A DNA stretch of 6,947 bases from NCBI GenBank assembly GCA_013203195.1, contig JABMQM010000283.1, positions 1-6,947 of the forward strand, written 5' to 3'. Shown here piece by piece: positions 1 through 6,024 of the stretch. The DNA is from Desulfobacteraceae bacterium. GTDB taxonomy: Bacteria > Desulfobacterota > Desulfobacteria > Desulfobacterales > UBA11574. Positions within the stretch are counted from its first letter, which is position 1. Every line of letters starts with the position of its first letter. The notes below the pieces were generated by a model. It searched no databases. It was given only the letters and a program-made list of their open reading frames with translations, and had not been told where the DNA came from. A program made the position numbers and the translations under genes.

Positions 1-775
1 CTCTATAGCTCAACCCGCCCGCTACCGGAGTGCCTACACCAGGGGCCACCAACGGATCAACGCAGTCCAGATCGAAACTGACGTGAATATGGTCCACACT
101 GTCGCTTAATGTCGAAATTACGGCTTCAACGATATCCGCCACCCCCTTCCTGTCAATATCGGCCATTGTATGCACAGGAAGATTTATCTTTTTAATGGTT
201 TCTTTTTCCGGCAGGTCTATTTTCCTTATGCCGATTAAAGCACAATCCTGGGGCCTTACTTTTGGTCCGAATCCCAACAAATGAGTGAGCGCTTTATGTC
301 CCAAACCCAAAGATAATGCCAACGACATACCGTGAATGTTCCCCGAAGGTGTGGTCTCTTCCGTGTTCATATCCGCATGCGCATCGATCCATATTACGCC
401 CGGTTTCATTTGTTTTTTCCTGCAGAAAGAAGCAACACCGGCGATGGAACCGATCGCCATAGAATGATCACCGCCGAAGCACAATGGGAAGTGCCCGCGG
501 GCCAGCGACTTTTCGACCTTCTCGGCAAGCTGACCGGCAGCTTTTTTAATTGCACTTAAATATTTGAGTTTCCGGTTGGCAATTTTCTGTTTTTCCTTGA
601 TTGCTATGGGGACATCTCCCTGGTCGATAACCTTATATCCGAGAGTTTCTAATTTTTGTTCAATACCGGCTATCCGCAACGCGGAAGGTCCCATGTCGAC
701 CCCGCGTCGATCAGCGCCAAGGTCCATGGGGAAGCCGATCAGGTCTACGATTTTGTGTATTCTTTTCTTAATCAT
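1..775 (-). CDS. rocF: Arginase, C-terminally cut by the window edge
   Basis: Mn-dependent arginase, hydrolysing L-arginine to ornithine and urea in the cytoplasm. My own translation of the reverse strand from ATG 775-773 gives 258 uninterrupted residues up to the left edge; arginases are usually about 300, so some 45 C-terminal residues lie outside. All six metal ligands of the ureohydrolase fold are visible: H104 in GGDHS, D131, H133 and D135 in WIDAHADMN, and D235 and D237 in SFDLDCVDP. The segment TTPSGNIHG (141-149, with H148) and the GTPVAGGLSYR stretch at the edge favour arginase over agmatinase or formimidoylglutamase. The start is fixed by an in-frame TAA at 790-788, only 12 nt of codons upstream; no Shine-Dalgarno sequence is visible before it. 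The gene follows the transglutaminase operon on the same strand after a 134-bp gap and is probably transcribed separately. The family call is secure; substrate is inferred from family motifs. Confidence 0.93.
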   Translation of the reverse strand, partial: MIKKRIHKIVDLIGFPMDLGADRRGVDMGPSALRIAGIEQKLETLGYKVIDQGDVPIAIKEKQKIANRKLKYLSAIKKAAGQLAEKVEKSLARGHFPLCFGGDHSMAIGSIAGVASFCRKKQMKPGVIWIDAHADMNTEETTPSGNIHGMSLALSLGLGHKALTHLLGFGPKVRPQDCALIGIRKIDLPEKETIKKINLPVHTMADIDRKGVADIVEAVISTLSDSVDHIHVSFDLDCVDPLVAPGVGTPVAGGLSYR

Positions 776-790
776 TTTAAAAGCCCGTTA

Positions 791-832
791 CGGGTTTCGA
801 GTTGCGGGTTGCGAGTTGCGGGTTGCGAGTTC
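791..832. repeat. Three tandem 14-bp repeats (GGGTTGC/GAGTTGC heptads)
   Basis: Three directly abutting 14-bp units occupy 791-804, 805-818 and 819-832. The consensus is CGGGTTGCGAGTTG; the first unit has T for G at its seventh base and the last ends in C. Each unit is itself two related 7-mers, GGGTTGC and GAGTTGC. There are no spacers, so this is not a CRISPR array. The array ends 15 bp upstream of the arginase start codon and so would be transcribed in its 5' leader. I recall similar heptad-based low-complexity repeats scattered between genes in several bacterial lineages; function unknown. Confidence 0.85.
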
Positions 833-870
833 AAAGGTTTGAGAAATACGAGCTAAGCCATTATTCCATA

Positions 871-898
871 ATTCTATCATTTATGCCACTAAAAGCAA
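871..898 (-). promoter_or_regulatory. Weak candidate promoter for arginase
   Basis: On the minus strand a TTGCTT (898-893) and a TAGAAT (876-871) are separated by 16 nt. The -10 box differs from consensus by one base, but the -35 matches only the TTG. It would start transcription near 864, giving an arginase leader of about 90 nt that includes the 14-bp repeats. It overlaps the T-rich tail of the possible terminator of the preceding gene, so the two calls compete for the same bases. Confidence 0.3.
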
Positions 899-924
899 AA
901 GCCTTCAGTTTAAATAGTAGGCTT
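889..924 (-). terminator. Possible weak terminator after the transglutaminase gene
   Basis: On the minus strand, AAGCCT (924-919) and AGGCTT (904-899) form a 6-bp stem around a 14-nt loop, followed by TTGCTTTT (898-891). The loop contains the TAA stop codon of the transglutaminase gene (912-910). The stem is short and not GC-rich, so this is a plausible but weak end for the three-gene operon; read-through into arginase is possible. Confidence 0.35.
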
Positions 925-2868
925 GGGGGCAAATTCTTTAACCCGTTCTTTAAACTTTTTCAAAGCATTTTCATCGCCCCCGCGTGCATACCGCAGAAGG
1001 ACATACAGATCTGTAATTTCTTGAATATTTACCTCCAGGTCCCGGCGAAGATCAATCGCTGTTTTTGCAAAATCAACCGGTCCCTGTCCCGGTTTTCTGG
1101 TAAGACCAACTCTGGTGAGCTTTGCACAAAACTTTACATAACACCGCTGAACATCATCCGTTTTTGCAACCGGCGTTTTAAAAAGCCGCATAGAAATCAG
1201 GAAAACAAAAAAGCTGATGAGTCCAAGCACCAGCAGAATCAATTTGACCGGACCCTTCCAGGAACCGATGTTGATACCGATTTGCGCTAAGAGTTCTCTC
1301 TGCCGCTGATAAGAATACCCTAAAACCCATTGATTCCAATAGTTATTTGCCGCGTCCCACCTAAATATGATTTTTTTCAAATGGCTTTGAAGCGGTCCAA
1401 GATGTTTGAGCAAGAAAAACCCTTCAAGTTCCTCAGGCGGAAGCGCTGCTTCAAACCCCTGCTCAACCCTTTCCGGCGCTACGGCCGATGTGGGATCGAT
1501 CCTCACCCAGCCTCTGGCCGGAAGCCAAACTTCAACCCAGGCATGGGCATCGGATTGGCGCACAATCAGATAATTTCCGTATGGGTTCAGTTCACCACCC
1601 AGGTAGCCGCCTACGATCCGGGCCGGAATTTTCGCCTTTCGCATCAGAAAAGCAAAGGCTGAAGCATAGTGCTCACAATATCCCTTGCGGGTTTTGAACA
1701 GAAAATCGTCAATGGCATCCTCTTTAAGCAAAGGTGGGTTTAGAGAATAGACAAAATCGTTCTGACTGAAAAACTCGAGTGCTTTATTGACAATCTTGGC
1801 CGGGTTATCAAAAGTATCGGCCCAGGAGCGGGCCAGAGCTGTGGATTTTGGATTTCCTTGGGCCGGAAGTATCAGAGCCGTCCGCTCTTCTGACTTGAAA
1901 TCGCCGGTATTATATGTTGTTTGAGATATTACATTGTAACGTATTCGCGCTTTCAACTTACGATAGGCCATCAGGGTATGATCGTTCTGCATCCTTGCCA
2001 TGGGTGGTGATGTGATGGGCATATCCAGGGCAAACAGCCATTTTTCTCCTTGGGGTTCAAGGGTAAGGGTGTATCCAACCGTACTTCCGGCTGACACTGG
2101 CGCCTGCCGAACCGGACGGGTTTGGCCCCGGCTCCAGGTTTTGCCGTCAAAATGCTGAAAAACTATGCCGCGCCAGTAAAGACGATCCGGCCCGGGGATA
2201 CTGTTTTTAAATTCTGCCCGAAAAGCGATTTCATCAGAAAGGACGAGTTTCGATATGCTCCCCGGCGACAACCTGTCACCAATACCAGTTATGGCTATCG
2301 ACTGGTTTGACATCCCAAAAAGGGTCCCTTGAATTCTGGGGAAAAGAAAAAAAAGAACGATCATCATCGGCAGAGCCTGAACCATAATTACACCTGACAG
2401 ACGCAAATTTGCCGCAAAGCTGCCCGAAGGATGATTGATTCGGATTAAAACCGCCGTTGCCAAAAGCACGGATGCAAACATGAAAAGCGACATGACCAGA
2501 TTGTTGGAATAGAGCAGGTTTGTGATGACCAGAAAATATACCAAGAAAAGGGTTACCATGCGGTCGCGGTGGGTCTTCATCTCAAACGGTTTCAGGCCCA
2601 GCATGACAGCGAGCAGTCCCACACCGGTGTCCAAATTGAATTTGAAACCGTAGGTCGCAAGCCCGCCGATAAAGCCGCCGATTGTTAAAATAACAAGAAT
2701 CGTTCGGCCGGGACGGTACCAGTTGTTTTTTGACGCCGCCAAAACATAAGCCCAAAAGGCAAGACACCAGATGACGATCCAGGGCGGCAACCTGAATAAA
2801 TGGGGTGAAACAGCAAGCAGTATGGCTCCCAGGATAGGCAAGAGATGTTTTTTGTCGGTAGCTTTCAT
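910..2868 (-). CDS. tgpA: TgpA-type membrane transglutaminase-like protein (DUF3488 + TGc + C-terminal helix)
   Basis: Integral membrane protein of 652 aa with a papain-like transglutaminase domain, the normal TgpA architecture. Residues 8-180 hold about six hydrophobic segments ending in the FFLFPR motif (173-178). A periplasmic region follows with the family signature YWRGIVFQHFDGKTW (231-245). The transglutaminase core carries the expected triad: C398 in KGYCEHYASAF, H442 in SDAHAWVEVWLP and D458 in WVRIDPT. A last membrane segment lies at about 541-560, followed by a cytoplasmic tail resembling DUF4129. Translation starts at ATG 2868-2866, overlapping the TGA of the upstream DUF58 gene as ATGA, which implies coupling. 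An AAGGGAAG Shine-Dalgarno (2884-2877) lies 8 nt before it. The Pseudomonas aeruginosa relative TgpA is reported as essential, but its substrate is unknown. Whether this protein cross-links or cleaves peptide bonds cannot be told from sequence. Confidence 0.93.
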   Translation of the reverse strand: MKATDKKHLLPILGAILLAVSPHLFRLPPWIVIWCLAFWAYVLAASKNNWYRPGRTILVILTIGGFIGGLATYGFKFNLDTGVGLLAVMLGLKPFEMKTHRDRMVTLFLVYFLVITNLLYSNNLVMSLFMFASVLLATAVLIRINHPSGSFAANLRLSGVIMVQALPMMIVLFFLFPRIQGTLFGMSNQSIAITGIGDRLSPGSISKLVLSDEIAFRAEFKNSIPGPDRLYWRGIVFQHFDGKTWSRGQTRPVRQAPVSAGSTVGYTLTLEPQGEKWLFALDMPITSPPMARMQNDHTLMAYRKLKARIRYNVISQTTYNTGDFKSEERTALILPAQGNPKSTALARSWADTFDNPAKIVNKALEFFSQNDFVYSLNPPLLKEDAIDDFLFKTRKGYCEHYASAFAFLMRKAKIPARIVGGYLGGELNPYGNYLIVRQSDAHAWVEVWLPARGWVRIDPTSAVAPERVEQGFEAALPPEELEGFFLLKHLGPLQSHLKKIIFRWDAANNYWNQWVLGYSYQRQRELLAQIGINIGSWKGPVKLILLVLGLISFFVFLISMRLFKTPVAKTDDVQRCYVKFCAKLTRVGLTRKPGQGPVDFAKTAIDLRRDLEVNIQEITDLYVLLRYARGGDENALKKFKERVKEFAPKPTI

Positions 2869-3860
2869 AAAACATTCTTCCCTTTTTGTTTACGCTCAAG
2901 GGTAATAGTGTCCGTTATCGCATACAATGCCAAAGCCTTTAAACACTGTTGGCGATGAACCTCGCCTCGATTCGGATCAATTACTTTGCCGGGGAGTTTC
3001 AAACCGAAGACTAAATTGTGGCTGCAGGCCTGCAAGATCATAGCACACAGCCGGGACAGCTTGCGCTCTGCATTCGGTTCAAGGAGGGCGTCGAAGTCCA
3101 ACATGGCCGTCGATCCGGCCTGGGCTACGAACATCTTGGTAAAAAGACCCTGACCCCGCGAAAGTACCTTCCAGGCAATATGCCCGAGAGGGTCACCCTG
3201 CTGATAGGACTTAAGCTCCTGAAAATCTTCCGCACCGGGTATGTCGCGGCCCTCTTCACCATTGACTGCGCCGGTATCATCTGCCGTCGTCAGCGGTCCG
3301 GGCAGCGGCCTGGGGTAAACCAGACATTGGGCGTCAAGACGGATAGTGGACCAGGCGCGAAAAAGCCCTAAAGGATATTGGGTGGCGATCAAAAGAGAAC
3401 CGGGCCTGAATATTCCTCTTTGATTGGCTGCAACCGGGATTCGAAGCCAGTTATCCTTATTCGCATCAAAATCTTTCACTATTTTTTCTGCATTTGGCAA
3501 CGAAATAGCAACGGCCGCACGCGCCTTCTCTTTTGTGCGAATACTGAATTTGAAAACAGCCCGGTCACCGGCAAATACCGGTTGGGCCGCAACGGCCAAT
3601 ATTTGCATACCCAAAAGGTTCCTGTAAGAGTGGAAAATAGAGACAAAAGCCATGCCGCCCAGCAAAAAAGTGAGCAAAAAACCAAGGTTATTTTTGTAGT
3701 TGACGGACCCTATGAGCATAGCCAAAAGGACAAGAATAAACACCCAGCCGTGTCGGGTCGGTAGAATATAGATCCTTTTGCGGCTTAATGTGAAAGGAAG
3801 AGTGATAAACGGTTTTGAAGTGGAGCCTTTGTTGAATAGTTTAAAGCTTAAAAATTTCAT
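2865..3860 (-). CDS. DUF58 family membrane-anchored protein
   Basis: Second gene of the MoxR-DUF58-TgpA triad, 331 aa. Residues about 35-76 contain two hydrophobic stretches after a basic segment (RKRIYILPTRHGWVFI), the usual membrane anchor. A beta-rich region with the family motifs RGIFRPG and YPLGLFRAW (about 148-170) follows, then the DUF58 signature EDFQELKSYQQGDPLGHIAW (about 211-230) and KVLSR. DUF58 is related to von Willebrand A-like folds and is thought to be a partner of the MoxR ATPase. I chose ATG 3860-3858, 4 nt after the MoxR stop. The frame stays open to an ATG at 3995, but that extension lies wholly inside the MoxR coding region and is unlike the family. No clear Shine-Dalgarno precedes 3860, so translation probably depends on coupling to the gene upstream. 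The 3' end overlaps tgpA by 4 nt. Confidence 0.9.
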   Translation of the reverse strand: MKFLSFKLFNKGSTSKPFITLPFTLSRKRIYILPTRHGWVFILVLLAMLIGSVNYKNNLGFLLTFLLGGMAFVSIFHSYRNLLGMQILAVAAQPVFAGDRAVFKFSIRTKEKARAAVAISLPNAEKIVKDFDANKDNWLRIPVAANQRGIFRPGSLLIATQYPLGLFRAWSTIRLDAQCLVYPRPLPGPLTTADDTGAVNGEEGRDIPGAEDFQELKSYQQGDPLGHIAWKVLSRGQGLFTKMFVAQAGSTAMLDFDALLEPNAERKLSRLCAMILQACSHNLVFGLKLPGKVIDPNRGEVHRQQCLKALALYAITDTITLERKQKGKNVL

Positions 3861-3864
3861 TTCA

Positions 3865-4779
3865 TTAAGGAATTGGGACTTCCATAAGCAGATTTTCAAG
3901 TCTGTCCCGGGAAAGTTCGGCCCGATCGTCATGGGAACGGAGTCTGTGTCCCACGACCCAGAACATGACCTTCTGCAAATCTTCGGGCAGTACATGGTCC
4001 CTGCCTTGCAGAAAGGCGCGGGACTTGGCCGCCCGTAAAAAAGCGAGGCCGGCCCTTGGGGAAAGTCCGGCGGAAAAATGGGGAGCGTTGCGAGTAAAAT
4101 CTAAAAGATCCTGAACGTATTCCAAAAGTGCGTCTGAAGTATGGACTTCGGCAATCTGCTTTTGAATCATCAATACTTCCCCGGGTGTTAAGCATGGTTC
4201 CGTGCTCAATAGAGTGCTTTTAACTTCACCCTGTTTTAACAGCTTGTGTTCGGCACCCCGGTTTGGATACCCGATATTTATGCGCATAAGGAAGCGGTCA
4301 AGCTGCGACTCGGGAAGCGAAAATGTCCCGAATTGTTCCATTGGATTTTGGGTAGCAATAATAAAGAAAGGTTTATCCAAAGGACGGGTCTTGCCTTCCA
4401 CGGTTACCTGACGCTCCTCCATAGCTTCCAGCAGAGCGCTCTGGGTTTTTGGTGTTGCTCGGTTGATTTCATCTGCAAGCAGAACTTGAGTAAAGATTGG
4501 CCCCGGATGAAATACAAAGCTACTGGTTTTACGTTCAAACACGGAGACCCCGAGTATATCGCCGGGGAGCATATCGCTGGTACACTGGATGCGTCGGAAG
4601 TTCAAACCCAGACATCTTGATAAAACTTTGGCCAGAGTGGTCTTGCCGATACCGGGCAGATCTTCGATCAGAAGATGTCCTCCGGCGAACAGGCAGGTCA
4701 AAGCCAGCTTGATCTGTTCCCGCTTCCCAAGTATGACCTTGCCAATCTGTTCAACCATATTCTGAAATTTAACATTCAT
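3865..4779 (-). CDS. MoxR family AAA+ ATPase
   Basis: Cytoplasmic AAA+ ATPase of 304 aa, first gene of the operon and of normal family length. Walker A is EDLPGIGKTT (39-48, K46). Walker B is VLLADEIN (99-106, D103/E104), followed by the MoxR-type RATPKTQSALLEAMEE. Sensor 1 is in IIATQNP (141-147, N145), then LPESQLDRFLMR (155-166), and a sensor-2-like SPRAGL (240-245) in the C-terminal lid. MoxR proteins are thought to act as chaperone-like remodelers for partners with VWA-type or DUF58 domains; the adjacent DUF58 gene is the obvious candidate. The start ATG 4779-4777 has only a weak AAAGG (ending at 4790) 10 nt upstream. A good promoter lies about 100 bp upstream (4908-4880), leaving a leader of roughly 95 nt. 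Function beyond ATPase activity is inferred from context. Confidence 0.95.
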   Translation of the reverse strand: MNVKFQNMVEQIGKVILGKREQIKLALTCLFAGGHLLIEDLPGIGKTTLAKVLSRCLGLNFRRIQCTSDMLPGDILGVSVFERKTSSFVFHPGPIFTQVLLADEINRATPKTQSALLEAMEERQVTVEGKTRPLDKPFFIIATQNPMEQFGTFSLPESQLDRFLMRINIGYPNRGAEHKLLKQGEVKSTLLSTEPCLTPGEVLMIQKQIAEVHTSDALLEYVQDLLDFTRNAPHFSAGLSPRAGLAFLRAAKSRAFLQGRDHVLPEDLQKVMFWVVGHRLRSHDDRAELSRDRLENLLMEVPIP

Positions 4780-4879
4780 TGTATACGAACCTTTTTACCT
4801 TGGCCGGCGTAGCTATTCGAAGACGGCTTAGCCATCCATAGTTGAATTTGTGGCTTTTTACGAGATCATGAATATTGGC

Positions 4880-4908
4880 ATGATAATACGCAATCGATTG
4901 TGTGTCAA
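4880..4908 (-). promoter_or_regulatory. Sigma70-like promoter of the MoxR-DUF58-TgpA operon
   Basis: On the minus strand a perfect TTGACA (4908-4903) and TATCAT (4885-4880, one mismatch to TATAAT) are separated by exactly 17 nt. The predicted transcription start is near 4873, giving a leader of about 95 nt before the MoxR ATG. No other gene lies between, so this is the best promoter for the operon. A perfect palindrome sits inside the spacer and an ATCATG/CATGAT inverted repeat (4865-4870 and 4879-4884) spans the -10 and start region. Confidence 0.65.
4891..4900. promoter_or_regulatory. Palindrome in the promoter spacer, possible operator
   Basis: CAATCGATTG is a perfect 10-bp palindrome lying between the -35 and -10 boxes of the operon promoter. 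A dimeric repressor bound here would block RNA polymerase. A 10-bp palindrome can also occur by chance, and I do not recognise it as the site of a named regulator. Confidence 0.3.
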
Positions 4909-4940
4909 TTTTCAGAGGCCTGTAATGCTTCTGCCTTGTG

Positions 4941-4956
4941 ACAGTCTACAGACTGT
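4941..4956. promoter_or_regulatory. Perfect inverted repeat ACAGTCT-AC-AGACTGT
   Basis: Two perfect 7-bp arms are separated by 2 bp, a shape typical of a binding site for a dimeric regulator and too tight for an RNA hairpin with a stable loop. It lies about 33 bp upstream of the -35 of the operon promoter. On the plus strand it sits where a -35 box would be relative to a TATAGT at 4971-4976. It could therefore serve either direction. No regulator gene is in the window. Confidence 0.4.
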
Positions 4957-5173
4957 ATTTATTAAATAATTATAGTCTTAATCAATGCGGCATAGGTGCT
5001 GGTTGAAAAATGCGGACTAAAGATTTTTGTGGAAAAGCCGATAATACATCTAAATGCTTCTTGGATGTGCGTGCATCTTTTCTGCCGGTCATCTTCAAAC
5101 ATAATAAAAATATCTTTGAAAACTGGATGTGCACCGGGAGTTAATAACGGCATCAGAAGAAGTCATTAACAAT
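4957..5173. other. Intergenic stretch with doubtful small ORFs on both strands
   Basis: No recognisable gene. On the plus strand ATG 5010-5012 opens a 44-codon frame (MRTKDFCGKADNTSKCF...) ending in TAA at 5142-5144. A weak AGGTG (4994-4998) lies before it, and a strong plus-strand terminator begins 30 nt after it. On the minus strand a 63-codon frame covers 5153-4962, but has no Shine-Dalgarno before its ATG. Neither product shows a signal peptide, membrane segment or family motif I know. The plus-strand frame is slightly favoured because of its position before the terminator. The stretch could equally be a small RNA gene or a decayed repeat element. Confidence 0.3.
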
Positions 5174-5218
5174 AAAAATCGTTCAGGATTGTAAAATACA
5201 CCCTGAACGATTTTTTTT
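5174..5218 (+). terminator. Strong rho-independent terminator
   Basis: A perfect 14-bp stem, AAAAATCGTTCAGG (5174-5187) with CCTGAACGATTTTT (5202-5215), closes a 14-nt loop and runs into an uninterrupted eight-T tract (5211-5218) on the plus strand. On the minus strand the stem also ends in TTTTTATTG, so it may work in both directions. No convincing plus-strand gene lies upstream, which suggests an unannotated transcript from roughly 4960-5170, or insulation of the region. Confidence 0.8.
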
Positions 5219-5221
5219 GGC

Positions 5222-5254
5222 AAAAAGGGTGGCCCATGGGGGATGAGCCACCCT
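5222..5254 (-). terminator. Second hairpin, terminator-like on the minus strand
   Basis: AGGGTGGC (5226-5233) and GCCACCCT (5247-5254) form a perfect 8-bp GC-rich stem with a 13-nt loop. Read on the minus strand it is followed by TTTT (5225-5222) directly after the paired final T, the form of a rho-independent terminator. On the plus strand no T run follows. It would stop transcription coming leftwards from beyond 5254, where I see no gene, or guard the operon promoter from antisense read-through. Confidence 0.55.
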
Positions 5255-5435
5255 CAGGGGTAAGTTAAAGGTTGAGCTGTAAAATTAACCTGCCAACAGC
5301 GTGAATGAGTTTACTTAAACATAAACCATTCCCATTTTACCTCTCGGCAGCGCTGCTAAAACTTAAGCTAATGCCACTTTGTAACATGTCAAGTTGTAAA
5401 ATCACTCTGCGATTTTATGGTACATCCGCGGACTC
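5255..5435. other. Non-coding stretch with small palindromes
   Basis: No ORF or known RNA recognised. Visible structures are GTTTA-CT-TAAAC (5309-5320), the perfect palindrome GCAGCGCTGC (5347-5356), and a 7-bp stem TAAAATC/GATTTTA with a 7-nt loop (5397-5417). A minus-strand TTGACA lies at 5392-5387 but has no fitting -10 box at 16-18 nt. The sequence may hold regulatory sites of the downstream plus-strand gene. Confidence 0.4.
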
Positions 5436-5465
5436 TTGACAGACAATGCCCTGAAAACATATGCT
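5436..5465 (+). promoter_or_regulatory. Probable promoter of the 131-aa protein gene
   Basis: TTGACA (5436-5441) and TATGCT (5460-5465) are separated by 18 nt on the plus strand. The -35 is perfect and the -10 has two mismatches. Transcription would begin near 5472, about 55 nt before the chosen ATG, with no other gene between. Confidence 0.5.
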
Positions 5466-5510
5466 GTTGCCCTGATTGAACCAAAACTCAATTAGGTGAA
5501 AGATAATAGT

Positions 5511-5516
5511 GGAGGG
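5511..5516 (+). promoter_or_regulatory. Ribosome binding site that sets the start at 5526
   Basis: GGAGGG lies 9 nt before ATG 5526-5528, normal spacing. It is only 3 nt before ATG 5520-5522 and lies downstream of the in-frame GTG 5496-5498, so those alternative starts are less likely. Confidence 0.7.
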
Positions 5517-5525
5517 TTGATGATC

Positions 5526-5921
5526 ATGAAATCAGAGGAGATTAGCGATATTTTTACGCCGGATGTTTTGCAACAGCTGTTTCCGGAAGATCGTACAGAT
5601 CAATTTTTTGACGCCCTTTACGGTGATGCAGCTGAAGGTACTTACGATATCAGCCTTAAATTCAAAACCCACAGGCCAAACCGGCTTGAGTTTGAACTGA
5701 ACCTATTACAGCGTCCCGGCAAATGCCTCCAATGCAATCTCACCTACGGCCTTCCGCAAGTATTTTCACGCCATCCGGTAATCGATATCAACGGCCTTGT
5801 CAGTAAAATCGATCAGCTGCTTAATGGACGTGCCCAATGTGCCGGCTGGCAAATCGGCAGCACCCGGGAAAAATCAGATGAACTGCACACCATACCTCTT
5901 ACTATTCTGCTGGAGAGCTGA
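5526..5921 (+). CDS. Conserved-looking small soluble protein of unknown function
   Basis: 131 aa, probably cytoplasmic, with no signal peptide or membrane segment. The N-terminal part is acidic and helical-looking (DIFTPDVLQQLFPEDRTDQF, residues 8-27), followed by YDISLKF and RPNRLEFELNL. A compact motif-rich centre, RPGKCLQCNLTYGLP (63-77), contains a CxxC pair (C67, C70); another cysteine is C105. Then come RHPVIDINGLV (82-92) and a C-terminal GWQIGSTREKSDELHTIPL. The dense, well-balanced composition, good Shine-Dalgarno and promoter argue for a real gene. I loosely recall similar Desulfobacterales proteins carrying the misleading database name 'pancreas/duodenum homeobox protein 1'; nothing here looks like a homeodomain. 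It stands alone, converging on the aminotransferase gene 78 bp away. The CxxC could bind metal or be redox-active, but two to three cysteines alone do not show this. Function not assigned. Confidence 0.85.
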   Translation: MKSEEISDIFTPDVLQQLFPEDRTDQFFDALYGDAAEGTYDISLKFKTHRPNRLEFELNLLQRPGKCLQCNLTYGLPQVFSRHPVIDINGLVSKIDQLLNGRAQCAGWQIGSTREKSDELHTIPLTILLES

Positions 5922-5981
5922 CCGGATCTTCAAGGCGAAACAGTAGCACCTTAATTGAGCTTTATTGGTTTTAAGTAAAAG

Positions 5982-6024
5982 TGGCTGGGCATTAGCTAAT
6001 CAAGCGATACGAACCCGCCAGCCA
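5982..6024 (-). terminator. Weak inverted repeat at the end of the aminotransferase gene
   Basis: TGGCTGG (5982-5988) and CCAGCCA (6018-6024) are perfect 7-bp arms around a 29-nt loop that contains the aminotransferase stop codon and the palindrome ATTAGCTAAT (5991-6000). On the minus strand the stem is followed by CTTTTACTT. The long loop and broken T tract make it a weak terminator candidate. The rest of the 78-bp convergent gap (5922-5999) shows no other signal. Confidence 0.25.

Noticed and set aside
1..775. Agmatinase or formimidoylglutamase instead of arginase
   Set aside because: The stretch after the DAHAD motif (NTEETTPSGNIHGMS) follows the arginase pattern.
791..832. CRISPR array
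   Set aside because: Only three short units, directly abutting, with no spacers and no cas genes.
564..1290. Plus-strand frames including VAGCELRVAS-like peptides
   Set aside because: They are antisense to arginase and the transglutaminase, or simply translate the 14-bp repeats.
3861..3995. N-terminal extension of the DUF58 frame to an ATG at 3995
   Set aside because: It lies entirely within the MoxR coding sequence in another frame, is cysteine- and serine-rich and unlike DUF58 N-termini; ATG 3860 gives the normal architecture.
5476..5507. TTGAAC and GATAAT as a promoter close to the 131-aa gene
   Set aside because: The spacing is 20 nt and the -10 box almost touches the ribosome binding site; TTGACA/TATGCT at 5436-5465 fits better.
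5496..5525. GTG 5496 or ATG 5520 as start of the 131-aa protein
   Set aside because: The GGAGGG at 5511-5516 lies after the GTG and only 3 nt before ATG 5520; ATG 5526 has proper spacing.
4780..5525. tRNA, rRNA, known riboswitch or insertion sequence in the large intergenic region
   Set aside because: No cloverleaf, conserved riboswitch core, transposase fragment or flanking duplication was recognised by eye; a covariance-model search was not possible.
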